Source of the DNA: Tethya wilhelma
Lineage: Eukaryota > Porifera > Demospongiae > Tethyida > Tethyidae
Assembly: GCA_964030475.1 (NCBI GenBank)
Contig: CAXIPT010000008.1
Location: forward strand, 4,677,121-4,741,120
DNA: 64,000 nucleotides
Direction: 5' to 3'
The notes below the pieces were generated by a model. The model saw only the letters and a list, made by a program, of their open reading frames with translations, was not told where the DNA came from and did not search any database. Each line of letters begins with the position of its first letter. Position 1 is the first letter of the stretch. The position numbers were made by a program, and so were the translations under genes. Below are positions 1 to 11,800 of the stretch, one piece after another.

Positions 1-130
1 GCGACACTCGAATGTCGCATGTTGAACAACATATGAACAGGCGACACTCGAATGTCGCATGTTGAACAACATATGAACAGGCGACACTCGAATGTCGCAT
101 GTTGTACAACATATGAACATGCGATATTCA
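1..130. repeat. 40-bp minisatellite, about 3.2 units
   Basis: Three head-to-tail 40-bp units at 1-40, 41-80 and 81-120 are nearly identical, followed by a decayed fourth start at 121-130. Each unit holds two short inverted repeats: GCGACA..TGTCGC with a 6-nt loop, and ATGTTG..CAACAT with a 2-nt loop. The array begins at the window edge and probably continues outside. The rest of 131-462 holds no supportable gene; a short reverse-strand open stretch at 128-256 is described in the findings. Confidence 0.9.
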
Positions 131-462
131 AATGTTGTACTTGATCGGTTTTGCAATAGGCTTTCCTTGCTGATCATAATATTCAATAACTGGCTTCTCT
201 GAAAAAGTTTCTGAAAGCTTCTGCACATGGATAAACATTGTACCATATGTAGCCGGTTATTTTGGCGAGAATTATCTCTATTGGCTACCTTAAAACTGTA
301 CCTTAGATAATAATTTGTTTAGTATCTCCCCATCCCACTGCGGTCCCAAGACAAAACTCATCCAACATGAAGCCATATAGTGAAGGAAATTCTCAGTTAA
401 TAATGAAAAAAATTAAAAGTTGAATCCATTACAATCTAATTTTCAGAGAATTTTAAGCAACT

Positions 463-3400
463 CAGTCTACACGAACGCATCGTAATTGTGGGTGTGTCAA
501 TTTTTGCTGCCCTTCACGTCACGTAAAATTTTGCACAGAGCTTATTACGTCACGTAGTACTAAATGCGCGCATGCTAAATTATTCATATTACATCATTGC
601 AAACTACGTTGACTGATGACGTCAAAAGGAAGGCACATGGAAGATAATAGGACCTTTTCAGGATTTTGCAACGGTATATCTCCTCCGTAGTTTTACCTGC
701 ATGCTTCTCACTTAGAATACTTGTGGTTCAGGATGGAATGTGCATGCACAGCAAGTCTTGTGAGCTAGAAAGACTTTGCACATGGTTGCCCAAAAATAGC
801 GATATCAGGTATTTTTTAAAATTTCAAAACAATGCCATATCAATATTTTTAAAAAAATCTGCAATCATTTGGAAACATTTTGGCACGTATTTGACTGCTA
901 TATCTTATTTCTATCTCAAGTTATGAATTTTTAAAGATGACAGTGGTAGAACTTTTTATGTACAATTTTGCAATACAAACTATGGCACCAATTACAACTT
1001 TGTTTATTTAAGCACAAATGAAACACTATACATACACAAACAGCATGAATACACAATAGACAATATAGACACATTACATAATAGTCTTTTCATTAATCCA
1101 AAATGTTCATATCACCTTTTTCTATGTCAATAAAAAGGTTGAGAGAGAGAATATTGTCTTCACCATCATATTTCACATTAAACCAGTCTGTAGTGCCAGG
1201 TACTAAACTCAAAATTGTTCCATAGTACCATTGTTCAGCACCAGTAGAATCTTTCCATTTATGGTGTATTCTCTTTCCTACTAAGCCCTCTTGGCTTACA
1301 GTAAAAGGTGTTGAGCTTTGTGAAACTGTTGGTGACACCAAAGTCAACAAATTTCTTGAAACTTCTTCTACAGTGAGCTTTCTACGATTCTTGCTCATGA
1401 AAAAAATTTCTTTAGGTCCACATTGCCCTAAAACTTTCTTGCGAAAGTCTAGTTGACATTTCAGTGCCTTGAGCTTTTCTGAATTGGAGTGCATTTTTTC
1501 CAGAGCTTGTAGAATTTGATCTTCTGTCTGCCAAAGCCCATATATCATGATTTCCTCAGTCAGCTTTTCCTTCTCTCGGAATTTCTTTTCTTGAAGTCTT
1601 TGAAGGGCCAGCTGCTTGTCCCGTAGCACTCTTGCTCTATCTTCCAATAGTTTTACCCGTCTCTGCTTGTATAAAGCTCTGAAATCAGGTGCTATGCTTC
1701 TGGCTTTCTTGAAAAGTTCTTCTCTCTCTTCATTAGATTTAGTTTGCAACCAGGCAGCTGTCTTATTATTTGCAAACATAATCATTCCCTCTAACGACAG
1801 GGTAGTGGCATTTGGTTTTTCTCTCAAAAGCCTATCCAACATGGCAAAATCTCTTTCACTGATCACATTCGACTTAGGTACTGATTTACTTTCTTGTATG
1901 AGCTGCTCGCTGGGTGAATCCAAGACACCGCCTGGTAGGTGATCTTCAACCAGGTGTGAAACTAAAATTGTTAGTGCATTGAAGACTACTTCTAAAATTT
2001 CCTGAACAGTTGAGTCAACATCAGAAGGTGCTAAAAGTGACTGATAAACAGAATCATTAGAAGGAGGGAAATCTGGAAAGAGTATGGCCTCACATGCCAC
2101 TACAGGCGAAGCATCCGTTGACCACTGTTCCAAACATTCAAGAAGCCTTCGATAGCGATCATTCATGTCAATGATAGACAATTCTTTAGACTCAATAACT
2201 CGCCAAAGAGGACCTGTGATCAATTTATTAATCAGACCGAGGGCTTTGCACCCAGCTAGATATTCAGGAACCTGTATATCAGCAAGGACTGCTCTCAATA
2301 ATCTATTAGGTGTTTGCCAAACTTCCAAGAAGAAAGTTTTAATCAGAGATGAAAGATAATAAATGACTCCTGCATCATAGTATAAGATATTAAATCTATT
2401 TCCCCGGAAAGGAGCAAGCGGATTCCTTAAAATATTGTTGGATTTAAGAAAAGTGGTAAAGGGCTGATAAACTCCACTTTGCTCATTAGCTTGGTGACCA
2501 ATAGCTTTACAAGTAGTGCGGACTAATCTTACAATACCTGATTCTGAGCTTGAGCTTACTCCACAAGATGCTGTTGCTCCTACTGGCTGTGAATCAAAGT
2601 GAGTTTTCTCCCATGCAAGCAATGAACTGGATGTTGTATCTGCCATACCAACTAGAATGTGTAATCCACAGAAAAAGTTGTTCAGAGATGTGAAATGATC
2701 TTGTTCTGTAGCTGAAAGTTTGTCCCAGTTACTAACTAGTGATGGCAGAATTTCAGCACGATAGTCTTCAAGTAAAAAATTGAATTTTTTTTGTACAATA
2801 TGCCGATCAGACATTGTATTTTTTATTTTTAGAAGGATAGCATTTCCAGACCCAGAACCAGTGACTTGATCAAAATCTCCAAGAATTTGCTTGAGAGAAT
2901 GCAATGTAAGTTCAGCCGATCCAGCTAACATGTCACACAATCCAAGTGAGTAAACACTGGCACTAGTTGAAATTTGATATGAGCCGTAGTGGTGACCAAA
3001 TTTCGATGTACCATCACTGTGTAAGGTTACGTTGTCTTCTGTTGCAAGCTCATCAGAGATCTGTTGGTATGATAAACACTTCATCTCTGCTAGCATCCCA
3101 GATAGAGTGCTTGGTTTTGGGAGCTCTCCAACTTCAATGGAAGCAATGTTCCTCAACACTGATCTGATCACTGGTTCAACTTGTTTTGTACCCACATTCA
3201 TAGATAAGAGTTCAATGCAACATTGCCGCACACCATCAATAAATTTCTGTCCCTGTTTAGTATGTATTGTACTCGATTCCATGTCAGCTAGACGCTCAGA
3301 CAGCATATCACGCTCCTGACGAGCAATATCAACCTCAGTGATTAATACTCCTATTTTATGCTGCAGTTCATCTAGTTTGGCAGTAAATTCACTTTCCAAA

Positions 3401-5343
3401 GTATCTAGTTTGCAAGAAAGTTCAGTATTTTCAATAACACTCTTTTCAGCTTTCTCCTTTGAGCGATGTAACTTCTGTTGAAGGGAGCGCACTGATGTAG
3501 TTGCCGTATCTAACTTGGTTTTTAGCTTGTCAATAGTTTTGTTTTGGTGCTTCAATTCAGAACTCATTTCATTCACTTGAGATTGAGATTGTTCTATCTT
3601 TAGATCTCTCCTTTTAATCCTTTTGTTTACATTTCTTACACTAAGTGTACTTAATTTAAGGCTTAATTGTTCAGTTTTTACTCTCTCTTTTTCAAGTGCT
3701 CTTTGCACTTCTGACAGTTCCGAACCTCTAGCACTTGTACCAGTACTACAAGTAACAGTTTCAGAAATAGATCTACTGGGGCAAAATTGTTGCAATAAAA
3801 ATTGTTCAAGTTCTTTGTTATATTTATTTCGAGTCAATTCAGCCTTTTTCTTTTCTATTCGACTGCAGATTACTTTGAATGAATTAAATGTAACTGTAAA
3901 TGTTGCCACATTACAAAGTACCTTCATTCGATCGTAAAATTGAATCCACGACAAATGGCGCTCTCGTCGAAGCACATCGAGCTCATACACTGCTCCTTTT
4001 GTTATGTTTGGAAATGAAATCAGTGGGGGGTTTTCACCAGCACATTCATCAAAATTATGAATAGATAGCCCAATTTTCTGGCAATAGGTCCCTGGATAAA
4101 TAGTACTCGTGGCCATGTCCTGTAATAAAATTAATAGAGTGCTCACACACAGCCTCAGTACTAAGCTAGTAGCTAGCTGTGACTACAGCTACATATTGGC
4201 TCTCAGGGTTCCACAAAATATTAATTATAACAATACAAACTACATAAAACCGTCTCCGGGTCTTTCCGTGCAATATCAAACAATGTCTCTTTCTTAGCTG
4301 TACAATCTTACTGTCCAGATTCCAATTCTACATGTAACTCTACTGTACCCATTCCAGATCCACAAAAACAATCATAATGATAGTCGATTCACAGGTAAAG
4401 CACAGTTTTGGCTAAAAATTACTAGTAGATTTGGAATCAGCACCTCAAAAATACCTTAAATGAAACTTACCTACTGCCGCAAAGGGCCTAACTTCTTCCC
4501 AGTAACATGGTGCCACGCTCTACATTCAAATTTCACCCAAAATCTGCACGCGCCAAAATTAACGTAACTCTATAGGGGAAATACGGGGTTAAACTTTTGA
4601 ACTCGATTATCTCAATAACCCCTTGGTGAAATTTCGTCGAACAAGACTTATTTGAATCATCTCAGACTGTGCTATCGTGTGACTAAGATTTTATGACTGT
4701 TACTTTAACAAGTGAAAGTGCATATTTTTTTTTCTAAAGGAGGTATATATAATAGTAATCTGACATCGCTACCAAAAATTCTAAGTTACCGCATCAAGAA
4801 AGTTCACTGAACATCACTCAGATAAAATTTGTGTATCTCCAGATAAGACTAGAGTATGGGCACAGAATAAATTCTGCTAAAAGTACAGTGTTTTACAAGC
4901 AGCGTGGTGCTTGTCTGATGTCAATAGCTCGAGGTAAGCGTGTTCAGTAGATCAGTAAAGTACCGCATTTCTAGCGGTTTTTGACTAGTAATTTTAGCTA
5001 TATAGTTTTAGTTACTGGAATACTACTACAGTATGTTATACTGCTAGATGTAAGTTACAAACTGGTAGAGTATGGATGCCCTCAGTACTTTTGCACCATG
5101 CTGCCCAAAAAATCAAAGTCATCTGGTCCATTTTATCGCTACACGGTAGAAATTCAACTTGAAGACAATTTAGACTCTGTATTCCTGTTAAAAATTACAT
5201 TTTTATAACAAATATGGCTCTAAGAACTATAGCTACTTCTTTTCTGGCTGTTTCTCCTGTGTTGTCATCACTTCCGTGTGCTTGGCCACCATTTTGTTCA
5301 ACTTCCGGGTGGAAATTAATTAAGGATGCGTTCGTGTAGACTG
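463..5343 (-). mobile_element. DNA transposon with 19-bp TIRs and a transposase-like gene
   Basis: A perfect 19-bp inverted repeat, CAGTCTACACGAACGCATC, sits at 463-481 and as its reverse complement at 5325-5343. The element is about 4.88 kb. The bases ACT lie directly outside both ends (460-462 and 5344-5346), compatible with a 3-bp target-site duplication. Inside is one long intronless reading frame on the minus strand (1093-4146). The remaining internal sequence (482-1092 and 4147-5324) shows no other convincing gene; the left part contains two copies of ACGTCACGTA (about 516-525 and 547-556). The right end is only 28 bp upstream of the splice acceptor of an ABC-transporter exon, so the element sits in that gene's intron in antisense orientation. 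The superfamily is not assigned. Confidence 0.8.
1093..4146 (-). CDS. Putative RNase-H-fold transposase with coiled coil and Tudor-like C-terminus
   Basis: A single-exon 1017-residue protein inside the TIR-bounded element. Residues about 140-300 are charged and heptad-like (coiled coil). The core carries a pattern typical of D-D-[CxxH]-E transposases: Asp378 in HSDGTSKFG, Asp447 in MSDRHIVQKKF, a CxxH at 493-496 (FFCGLHIL) and a possible catalytic Glu652 in GPLWRVIES. Residues 800-900 are again strongly charged. The last 64 residues (about 954-1017, with KRIHHKWKDS and FNVKYDGEDN) look like a small beta-barrel of the Tudor/Agenet kind. The frame is intact with no stops, so the copy may be recent or active. 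Translation could start at Met1 or Met11. Transposase function is inferred from motif order and the flanking TIRs, not from a recognised family name. Confidence 0.65.
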   Translation of the reverse strand: MSTLLILLQDMATSTIYPGTYCQKIGLSIHNFDECAGENPPLISFPNITKGAVYELDVLRRERHLSWIQFYDRMKVLCNVATFTVTFNSFKVICSRIEKKKAELTRNKYNKELEQFLLQQFCPSRSISETVTCSTGTSARGSELSEVQRALEKERVKTEQLSLKLSTLSVRNVNKRIKRRDLKIEQSQSQVNEMSSELKHQNKTIDKLKTKLDTATTSVRSLQQKLHRSKEKAEKSVIENTELSCKLDTLESEFTAKLDELQHKIGVLITEVDIARQERDMLSERLADMESSTIHTKQGQKFIDGVRQCCIELLSMNVGTKQVEPVIRSVLRNIASIEVGELPKPSTLSGMLAEMKCLSYQQISDELATEDNVTLHSDGTSKFGHHYGSYQISTSASVYSLGLCDMLAGSAELTLHSLKQILGDFDQVTGSGSGNAILLKIKNTMSDRHIVQKKFNFLLEDYRAEILPSLVSNWDKLSATEQDHFTSLNNFFCGLHILVGMADTTSSSLLAWEKTHFDSQPVGATASCGVSSSSESGIVRLVRTTCKAIGHQANEQSGVYQPFTTFLKSNNILRNPLAPFRGNRFNILYYDAGVIYYLSSLIKTFFLEVWQTPNRLLRAVLADIQVPEYLAGCKALGLINKLITGPLWRVIESKELSIIDMNDRYRRLLECLEQWSTDASPVVACEAILFPDFPPSNDSVYQSLLAPSDVDSTVQEILEVVFNALTILVSHLVEDHLPGGVLDSPSEQLIQESKSVPKSNVISERDFAMLDRLLREKPNATTLSLEGMIMFANNKTAAWLQTKSNEEREELFKKARSIAPDFRALYKQRRVKLLEDRARVLRDKQLALQRLQEKKFREKEKLTEEIMIYGLWQTEDQILQALEKMHSNSEKLKALKCQLDFRKKVLGQCGPKEIFFMSKNRRKLTVEEVSRNLLTLVSPTVSQSSTPFTVSQEGLVGKRIHHKWKDSTGAEQWYYGTILSLVPGTTDWFNVKYDGEDNILSLNLFIDIEKGDMNILD

Positions 5344-5371
5344 ACTCCCTCAACTTATCTTCCTCCTCCAG

Positions 5372-8300
5372 TAGAACTACTGTCATTATAACTACTCACT
5401 ATATTGAGGAAGCACGTCAAGCTCATACGGTATGCGATTTGTGTAGCTTTGCTTACATCCTGAGTGCTTCTATGTTTACAGTTTCGGTTTAATTTCTCCG
5501 CATTTATTTGACTTAGGTTGGTCTGATGCGAGATGGGAAACTACTTGCTCAAGCTAAACCGGCTTCCTTGATACAGAGCTACCATATGTCTGTAAGTGTC
5601 CTTCTTATAATATATCACAGCACCATGAAATAGTCGATCTTCTGTCGTTGCTACTCAGACACTAGAGGAAGTATTTCTGCTGCTGTGTCGGAGACAAGAA
5701 CAGATCAACCGTCTTACACCTGAAACAGCTTCAATAGTGAGCAGCTGCTAGTCTCTCCAGCTGCACCATCCTTCCCTTGACATATGCAAGGAGAAGGAGG
5801 GTCTAGCTCGATAGACTAAACTGGTCTCTCTCTTTTCCTCTCTGATTTCTGTGTGAATGATTCCCTTTCTCAGCAAACTCCATCACCGCTTGTTCCTTAC
5901 GATGGTGGTGGTGAACCAGATGAGACCACACCCCTTGTAAATACGAAGCTGGTAGACTCATTGAGAGAGATTGACGAAAAAGAAGAAGCCTTCACTTCAT
6001 CCATCCGCCAGACAGGTGTGTGCTACCATAGCAACCCATATACATGCATACAAAAATCCTCACATTCGCATTGTTTCCACACAGCGACTGGCGTTGCTAC
6101 CTCAATCCGCACCAGCTGTCGATGCAGCTGCAATCCACGCACCTTCCTTCCAAGACCAATGAACGTTCTTGCTCTCGCTTGGAAGAATACTGTGAGGATT
6201 TATCGCAACCCAGGTCTGGTCCTCTTTCAGTTCATCTTGCCGGCTCTTCAAGTGGTTCTCTTCTGTTTGGCTGTTGGACGGCACCTGAGGGGAGTCAATA
6301 TGACTTACTTCAATGCAGACCAACCAAATGAGAATGTCAGTAAGCTTGTGGAGTACTGCTCAAGCCTCTCTAACCAGTCGAATTTCACCTCGTTTGGTGA
6401 CCTTTACATGCAAAAGCTCTTACAAGACAACACGTTCCATGCGGTTAGTGTGGCACCTACTTGCTTATTCTAGCCTTGACAGATCACATCCTGTTTGAAT
6501 CATTCAAACTTTTCTTGGTGTGTATGTATGTATGTATGTATGTATGTATGTATGTATGTATGTATGTATGTATGTATGTACTTTAGACAAATTATTCTTC
6601 CCTTGAAGAGGCTATTGACAAAGTGAAACATGGCGATGCCTGGGTGGCTGTCGGGATCCAGAAGAACTTCACGATGGATCTTATGCTAAGGGTGTGTTCC
6701 ATTGACACTGAAAACGAGGGTTGCAAGTTAGCCAAGGCCTACAAACTATTACCAAATAAAACTGACCCTGACTATGACCCCAACTATATCGATGGCTCCT
6801 CTATTTCCCTCTACGCTGATATTACTAGTGAGTGAATGTGCTTGTTCACAGCAGATGTTTATTTTTTATTTTGTGCTCTGTTATCTTTAGATGCTCAGAT
6901 TACAGTGACCGTTAGTAACCAAACACTTTTGGCTTATGAGGTTTGTGTGTGTTGAGTATATGTGACAGTTTCATGTTCTGTTTCACTTACATGTTTCTCC
7001 ATGACAGCTGTTTCTTGATGACCTACTCACAGCTTGTGGGGGTGAGGACACTAACAAGAGTGCCTTTTCTGCTCCAATAAAGGTACCATGCCACACTCCA
7101 TCTAGCTACCTCTTTCCCTAGTGCAAATCTTTCCAACATGGCTAGCTACTCTTTCTTCAGTGTCTGGATTGAGCTATAATGCTATAGGTCTCAGTTTTGT
7201 CTGAAACTGTACATATCTGTTGTAAATTATGTGCATATTCAGAGCTATTGGGAAGACACAAATAATTATAACAATAGATTCACTAATTGAGTGGGCATGT
7301 TTTATTCACACATGTACATGTCTCTTGTTGTCTTGTGCATCTTGTTAGATTGAAGAACCGCCAGTGTATGGGAAGAAAGACCTCTCCTTCACAGACTATA
7401 TGGGACCAGGAATTATCACCAGGTAATAAATAAATCCAGCATTTCCACGTACAGTTTGCTTGTCTGCATGGCCGGTGGTTTACGCAGCTCTTAACCTTCT
7501 CTGTTCACTGTCTGTTCATTCTTGTTAGTATCACCTTTGGGATATCGATTGGGTTGTGTGCGGTTGCCCTTATCATTGAACGAAACGAGGGTCTCATAGA
7601 TCGGACGTGGGTGGCAGGGGTGAACGTCCCCGAGATTATCATCGCACAGGTGTTCACGCAGTTCTTCATCATCGTGGTACAGATAGTGGTGATGGTGGCG
7701 GTCATTATTTGGGGGTTTAAGGTATGTATGTATATATGTATGTATGCATGTAATGCGTGGCTAGCATGGATATATGATCATGCAAGAAGCTTGAGACACA
7801 CTTTGCTTTGGGTCATGTCTATCTGCAGATTTACAATCGTCATTTGTACAACATTTGGCTGATTGGTTTCCTAGCAATGGTACAAGGACTAACAGGTAGG
7901 TGAGATAAATAAAGTCAGTGTATGGTTTGAATATCTTTTCCCTATTATTGATCATCTCTGCCATGTTTCTTTCTATTTGTTGCCCATTATAGGGATGGCT
8001 TTTGGTCTCTTTCTCTCTGGAATTTGCAACACTGAGAATGCTGCTCTACAAGCTGCAGTGGCTGCCTTCTATCCAACCATTTTGCTCAGTGGTATGTACT
8101 GGACAGTCTCCATACATAACACACATTAGCATAAACTTCACGTTTGAATGCTAGCTGACAAGGCTAGCTAGCTTTCAAGAGTAGCTCTTATTGTTATGCA
8201 GGTGTAATATGGCCACTGGAGGGTATGCCCATATGGCTCCAGTACATCAGTGGAGCACTCCCAGCCACTTATCCAGCTGAAGCAATGCGGGCAATAATGG

Positions 8301-8569
8301 GACGAGGTAATCAATAATACACACAGAACCTCCTATGTACAAAGAACAAACAAGCTGAATTTATGTTGTGCCCTCTGTTCAGAGATGTCATGTTTTGATT
8401 TTCATTCTTACAATGCATGTACAAGTTCATGCTAAGTTTGTTGCTTGCTTTTTTTGTTTCAGGTTGGGGTTTCCTCCATCTTCAGGTGTGGAGAGGGTTT
8501 GCTGTGAGTTCAGCATGGTTTCTTGTCTTCTTGTTTGCTGCCGGTCTAGCACTGTCGATTCGAAAGTAA
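5372..8569 (+). CDS. ABC transporter, ABCH/ABCG-like, 3' half
   Basis: Exons: 5372-5429, 5517-5591, 5659-5736, 5874-6015, 6085-6443, 6587-6827, 6891-6940, 7008-7082, 7349-7422, 7529-7721, 7829-7895, 7993-8091, 8202-8306, 8463-8569; phases agree throughout. The first visible exons encode the end of the nucleotide-binding domain: the H-loop (TVIITTHYIEEARQ), then GLMRDGKLLA and TLEEVFLLL. After an acidic linker come an amphipathic segment (NVLALAWKNTVRIYRNPG), a first membrane helix (LFQFILPALQVVLFCLAVG), a large extracellular loop, and the ABC2-type membrane block with five further helices ending in ALSIRK. The order NBD then one TMD makes it a half-transporter of the reverse (ABCG/ABCH) type. 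Walker A, signature and Walker B exons are not in the window; they would lie upstream, beyond the transposon. A candidate AATAAA is at 8678. The substrate is unknown. Confidence 0.85.
6522..6580. repeat. (TATG)n microsatellite in ABC transporter intron
   Basis: About fifteen uninterrupted TATG/GTAT tetranucleotide units lie directly upstream of the acceptor at 6586 of the ABC transporter intron. Confidence 0.95.
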
Positions 8570-8868
8570 CGTTTAGAAGTGCAATCAATTTGTGGTGTGC
8601 ATAAACAAGATAATTTTTTAATAATATTGTGATACATGTTTCAGACATAGTGTGATAATCCAATAGTATTGGGTGACAATAAATGAATAGGTGCCCTTAA
8701 AATCGGATGGATAAATCAGTAGTGACTTTCAGGCCGGCAATGTAGATAGATATATACAGGGAGAGTGTATCATACAGTTGATAAATTATTTTACACAATA
8801 GTTTTAGCATTCTATTAGAGTGTATTTCTGAACACAATACACATTTCTTTCTTTGTTTTAAAAGTCTC

Positions 8869-11800
8869 CTAAGGTTCAGCACTGTCCAGAGATGCAATGT
8901 CATCTCCTCCACCAGCCAGCTCTAGAGATAAGAGAGAGACACATAGCCCATCAAACACACACACAGTTTAGTCAAATCCTCAAGGTTTCTTGTACATACA
9001 CATGTATACATACCTTGACCCATATCTTCAATGGTAGTGAGTATCCCAGCTATACCGTTGTTGGCTTGCTGTTCCACTTTCATCTGAGCATTGAGGGCTT
9101 CCTGTAAGGACATGTGATATCAACTTTAACTATAATTATCAAGAGCAGGACAAGAATACCGCTAAGTGTTCATCTACCCACCTGAGTCAAGCTGGTGATT
9201 TTTGGTACAACTGTGCCAGTTTTACTATCATCACTAATGGCAACAGTTGCTCCATCATTATTATCTATTTCTTTGATCTTCTCAGCCCCACCCACTTCCT
9301 GTTCCTTTCCCTTGTCCTTTACGCGATTGGCCGGGGTGTCACTGGGATCGACAGCACGTGGAGTGGGAGGGGTAACGTTCCTCTCCTCTTCTTCTTGGAG
9401 CAAATCTTGCTGAGGTTTGTTTGTCTCATCGGTAGACGACGATTTCTCCACTTCTACTTGCACTGTGTTGGTAGCCGGAGGTGGTGAGTGATCCACAGGT
9501 ACTGGTGTTGGTTCCTTGGAGTCACTCTGAGCCACTGTCAACTTGCTGGGCTGTGGTTCATCAGCGACTGTTCCCACCTTGTTCACACCTCCAGTCTCTT
9601 CATCGGCACTCATGGACGACCTTTAGGGGAAGTTATGATCGATTTAGAGATCAATCTAGAAGGTGATTTTTTGGTGAAAAAATTAATAACTTACTCTCTT
9701 AGTTTGGTATCCCAGCTGGAAGCTAGGTCATCATCTCGTGACTAAAAGGAAGGGTTGCAAGCAGTGACACAGACATATTTAATTTTGCGCACACACCCAC
9801 ACACCCACACGACTCACCTTTCCCAGTGCCTCCTCCTCCTCCATCAAAGTGACGTTAGCCACAGCACTGAGCAGCTGAAGGACAGCAGGATCAAGAGGCC
9901 TCTGTGTGCCATCATCACCAGATGTGTCGTTAGCTTGAGCAGTAACAACAGCAGGAGCACTAGTAGAGCCCATGTGAATGGACGTCCTAACAGCAGTTGT
10001 TTCATCTTGGTCACTACCGTCACCTTCTTCTTCATCTTCGTCATTCTCTGTTGTAGTCTGGGAGGTCATGCTCTTGAAATCAGCCACTAGCTGAGGATGG
10101 CTGGAAAACAAACAACCCAAACCCCCACATTGTAAACAGTATATTTATCAAAGTAGGAAAGGTTCCAAGCGAAAGTGAATTCAAAATGACAAGAATCCTA
10201 GGCAAAAATATAAATGATATAACTAACTACTGCTTACCCCTTAATGTCTTGCATGAGCCTAAAGAATGCTAGTTCGTTGAAGAGAACTTCACTTGTGTCC
10301 ACTAGCAGATCCTCACCACAGTCCTTGAGCCTGGACATAAAGATAGTTGACTAACACAATCACATACATGTATGTACCAGTGAGCGAAAATGACTCACTT
10401 TTGGTCCAAATATTTCTCGAGTGTGGAACTGATGGCACTGTCCAACTGTTTCTCAAACATTTCAAAGAGATCCCTCTTCTGTCGATCGTGAAAAACAGAA
10501 ACACTAATTTTACAAACAACTCTCAGATGTAGAGAGACAGAGAGAGGTATTGTGTGGATGATTGTACCTGGCTCTTTTGCTGCTCATTGACCATCTTCAT
10601 AACGAGATCTTTGATCTGAGCGAGGTACTCCGGGGTGAAGTCTTTATCAAGGTTCTCCTTCAGGAATGGAATCACCTCCTACCAGGAAAAAGTTACCATG
10701 AAAACATAGAGCATCACGATAATATATATATATATACAGTATGAAGTACTTTTAACATCACAATATGAAAGATTGCACAAACTCACGGTCATAATGGCCT
10801 TGATTTCTTCATCCAAAAGTTGAGTGTCCAAATCTTGATACTGCATACACACAATTTCAGACACACATACACATTACACTCATCCACTGTAGCACTACCA
10901 AATAAAGTACAGCCTACCGCGGTATCAGACTGTGATGATTCACTGATTGCGTCTCCTCCCTCTGCTCTGGCAAGAAGAGCAGCTCCTGCACGAGCTGAAG
11001 GAGACTGCTGCTGTTGAGCTCTTACTCTCATCATGGCTCTGTCCATCCTGATGACAGTGTTTCCAAGATTCTCCGAGGCAAAAGGATCGTCCAACGTGGA
11101 TGAACCGACAAGAGGAGTTGAAACAGAGCTCGCACTGTTGACAGGCTCGGCGTAGTCAAAGCCTTGGTTGGCAGGAGGTTGGAGTTGCTTGAGAACTTCG
11201 TCTTCGGTTGTGGCACCACTCTCACTGGGAGTGTGCTCAGAGTGTGACCCAACCCAGTTCTGAAACTGGAGGAAAATATTAAAAATAAAATTTGAACAGT
11301 GCAATAAAAGAAGCTTCATTGGTACTTTTAGTAAGAAAAACAAAAATGTGCATAGACTACAAAAGAATGCAGTATATTATAGCAATTTACAATGAGAGTA
11401 CTATGTATATACAGAGATGAGAACTGAGCATACCAAGGCAGCAGGCTTGTCTTCCTTGGCCAGGTCCTCCTCTGTGAGATACTTGGTCACTATATCTTGC
11501 ATACTGTAGAGAGCTCGCTGGCGCAGGTAGTCGGTGTTCAACATCTGGAGCTCTCGAAATAGCTCAACCTGAAAATGAAAAGAAAAGGGGGGAGGGTATA
11601 TTATGGTCAATGTACTACCTACAGTTAAAGTATAATTTTCTAAGTTTTGGCTGAAACTCACAAGAAAGTGAGGTCTAGCTTCATTGTTGGCAATGAGAGT
11701 AGCCACTTCAGAGTAGATGGTGTCACGTAGAGCATCAAACACAGAGAAATCAGCAGGAGGATCGGTTGGTACTTGGAGAGAACCAGCAGCCATTGCCTGT

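Noticed and set aside
1..130. CRISPR-like array
   Set aside because: The units are contiguous with no unique spacers, and the context is a eukaryotic genome; it is a minisatellite.
666..926. 86-residue plus-strand open frame inside the transposon
   Set aside because: No recognisable domain, and low-complexity AT-rich composition; most likely chance.
4981..5208. 75-residue plus-strand open frame near the right TIR
   Set aside because: No motif or supporting structure; short and within transposon noncoding sequence.
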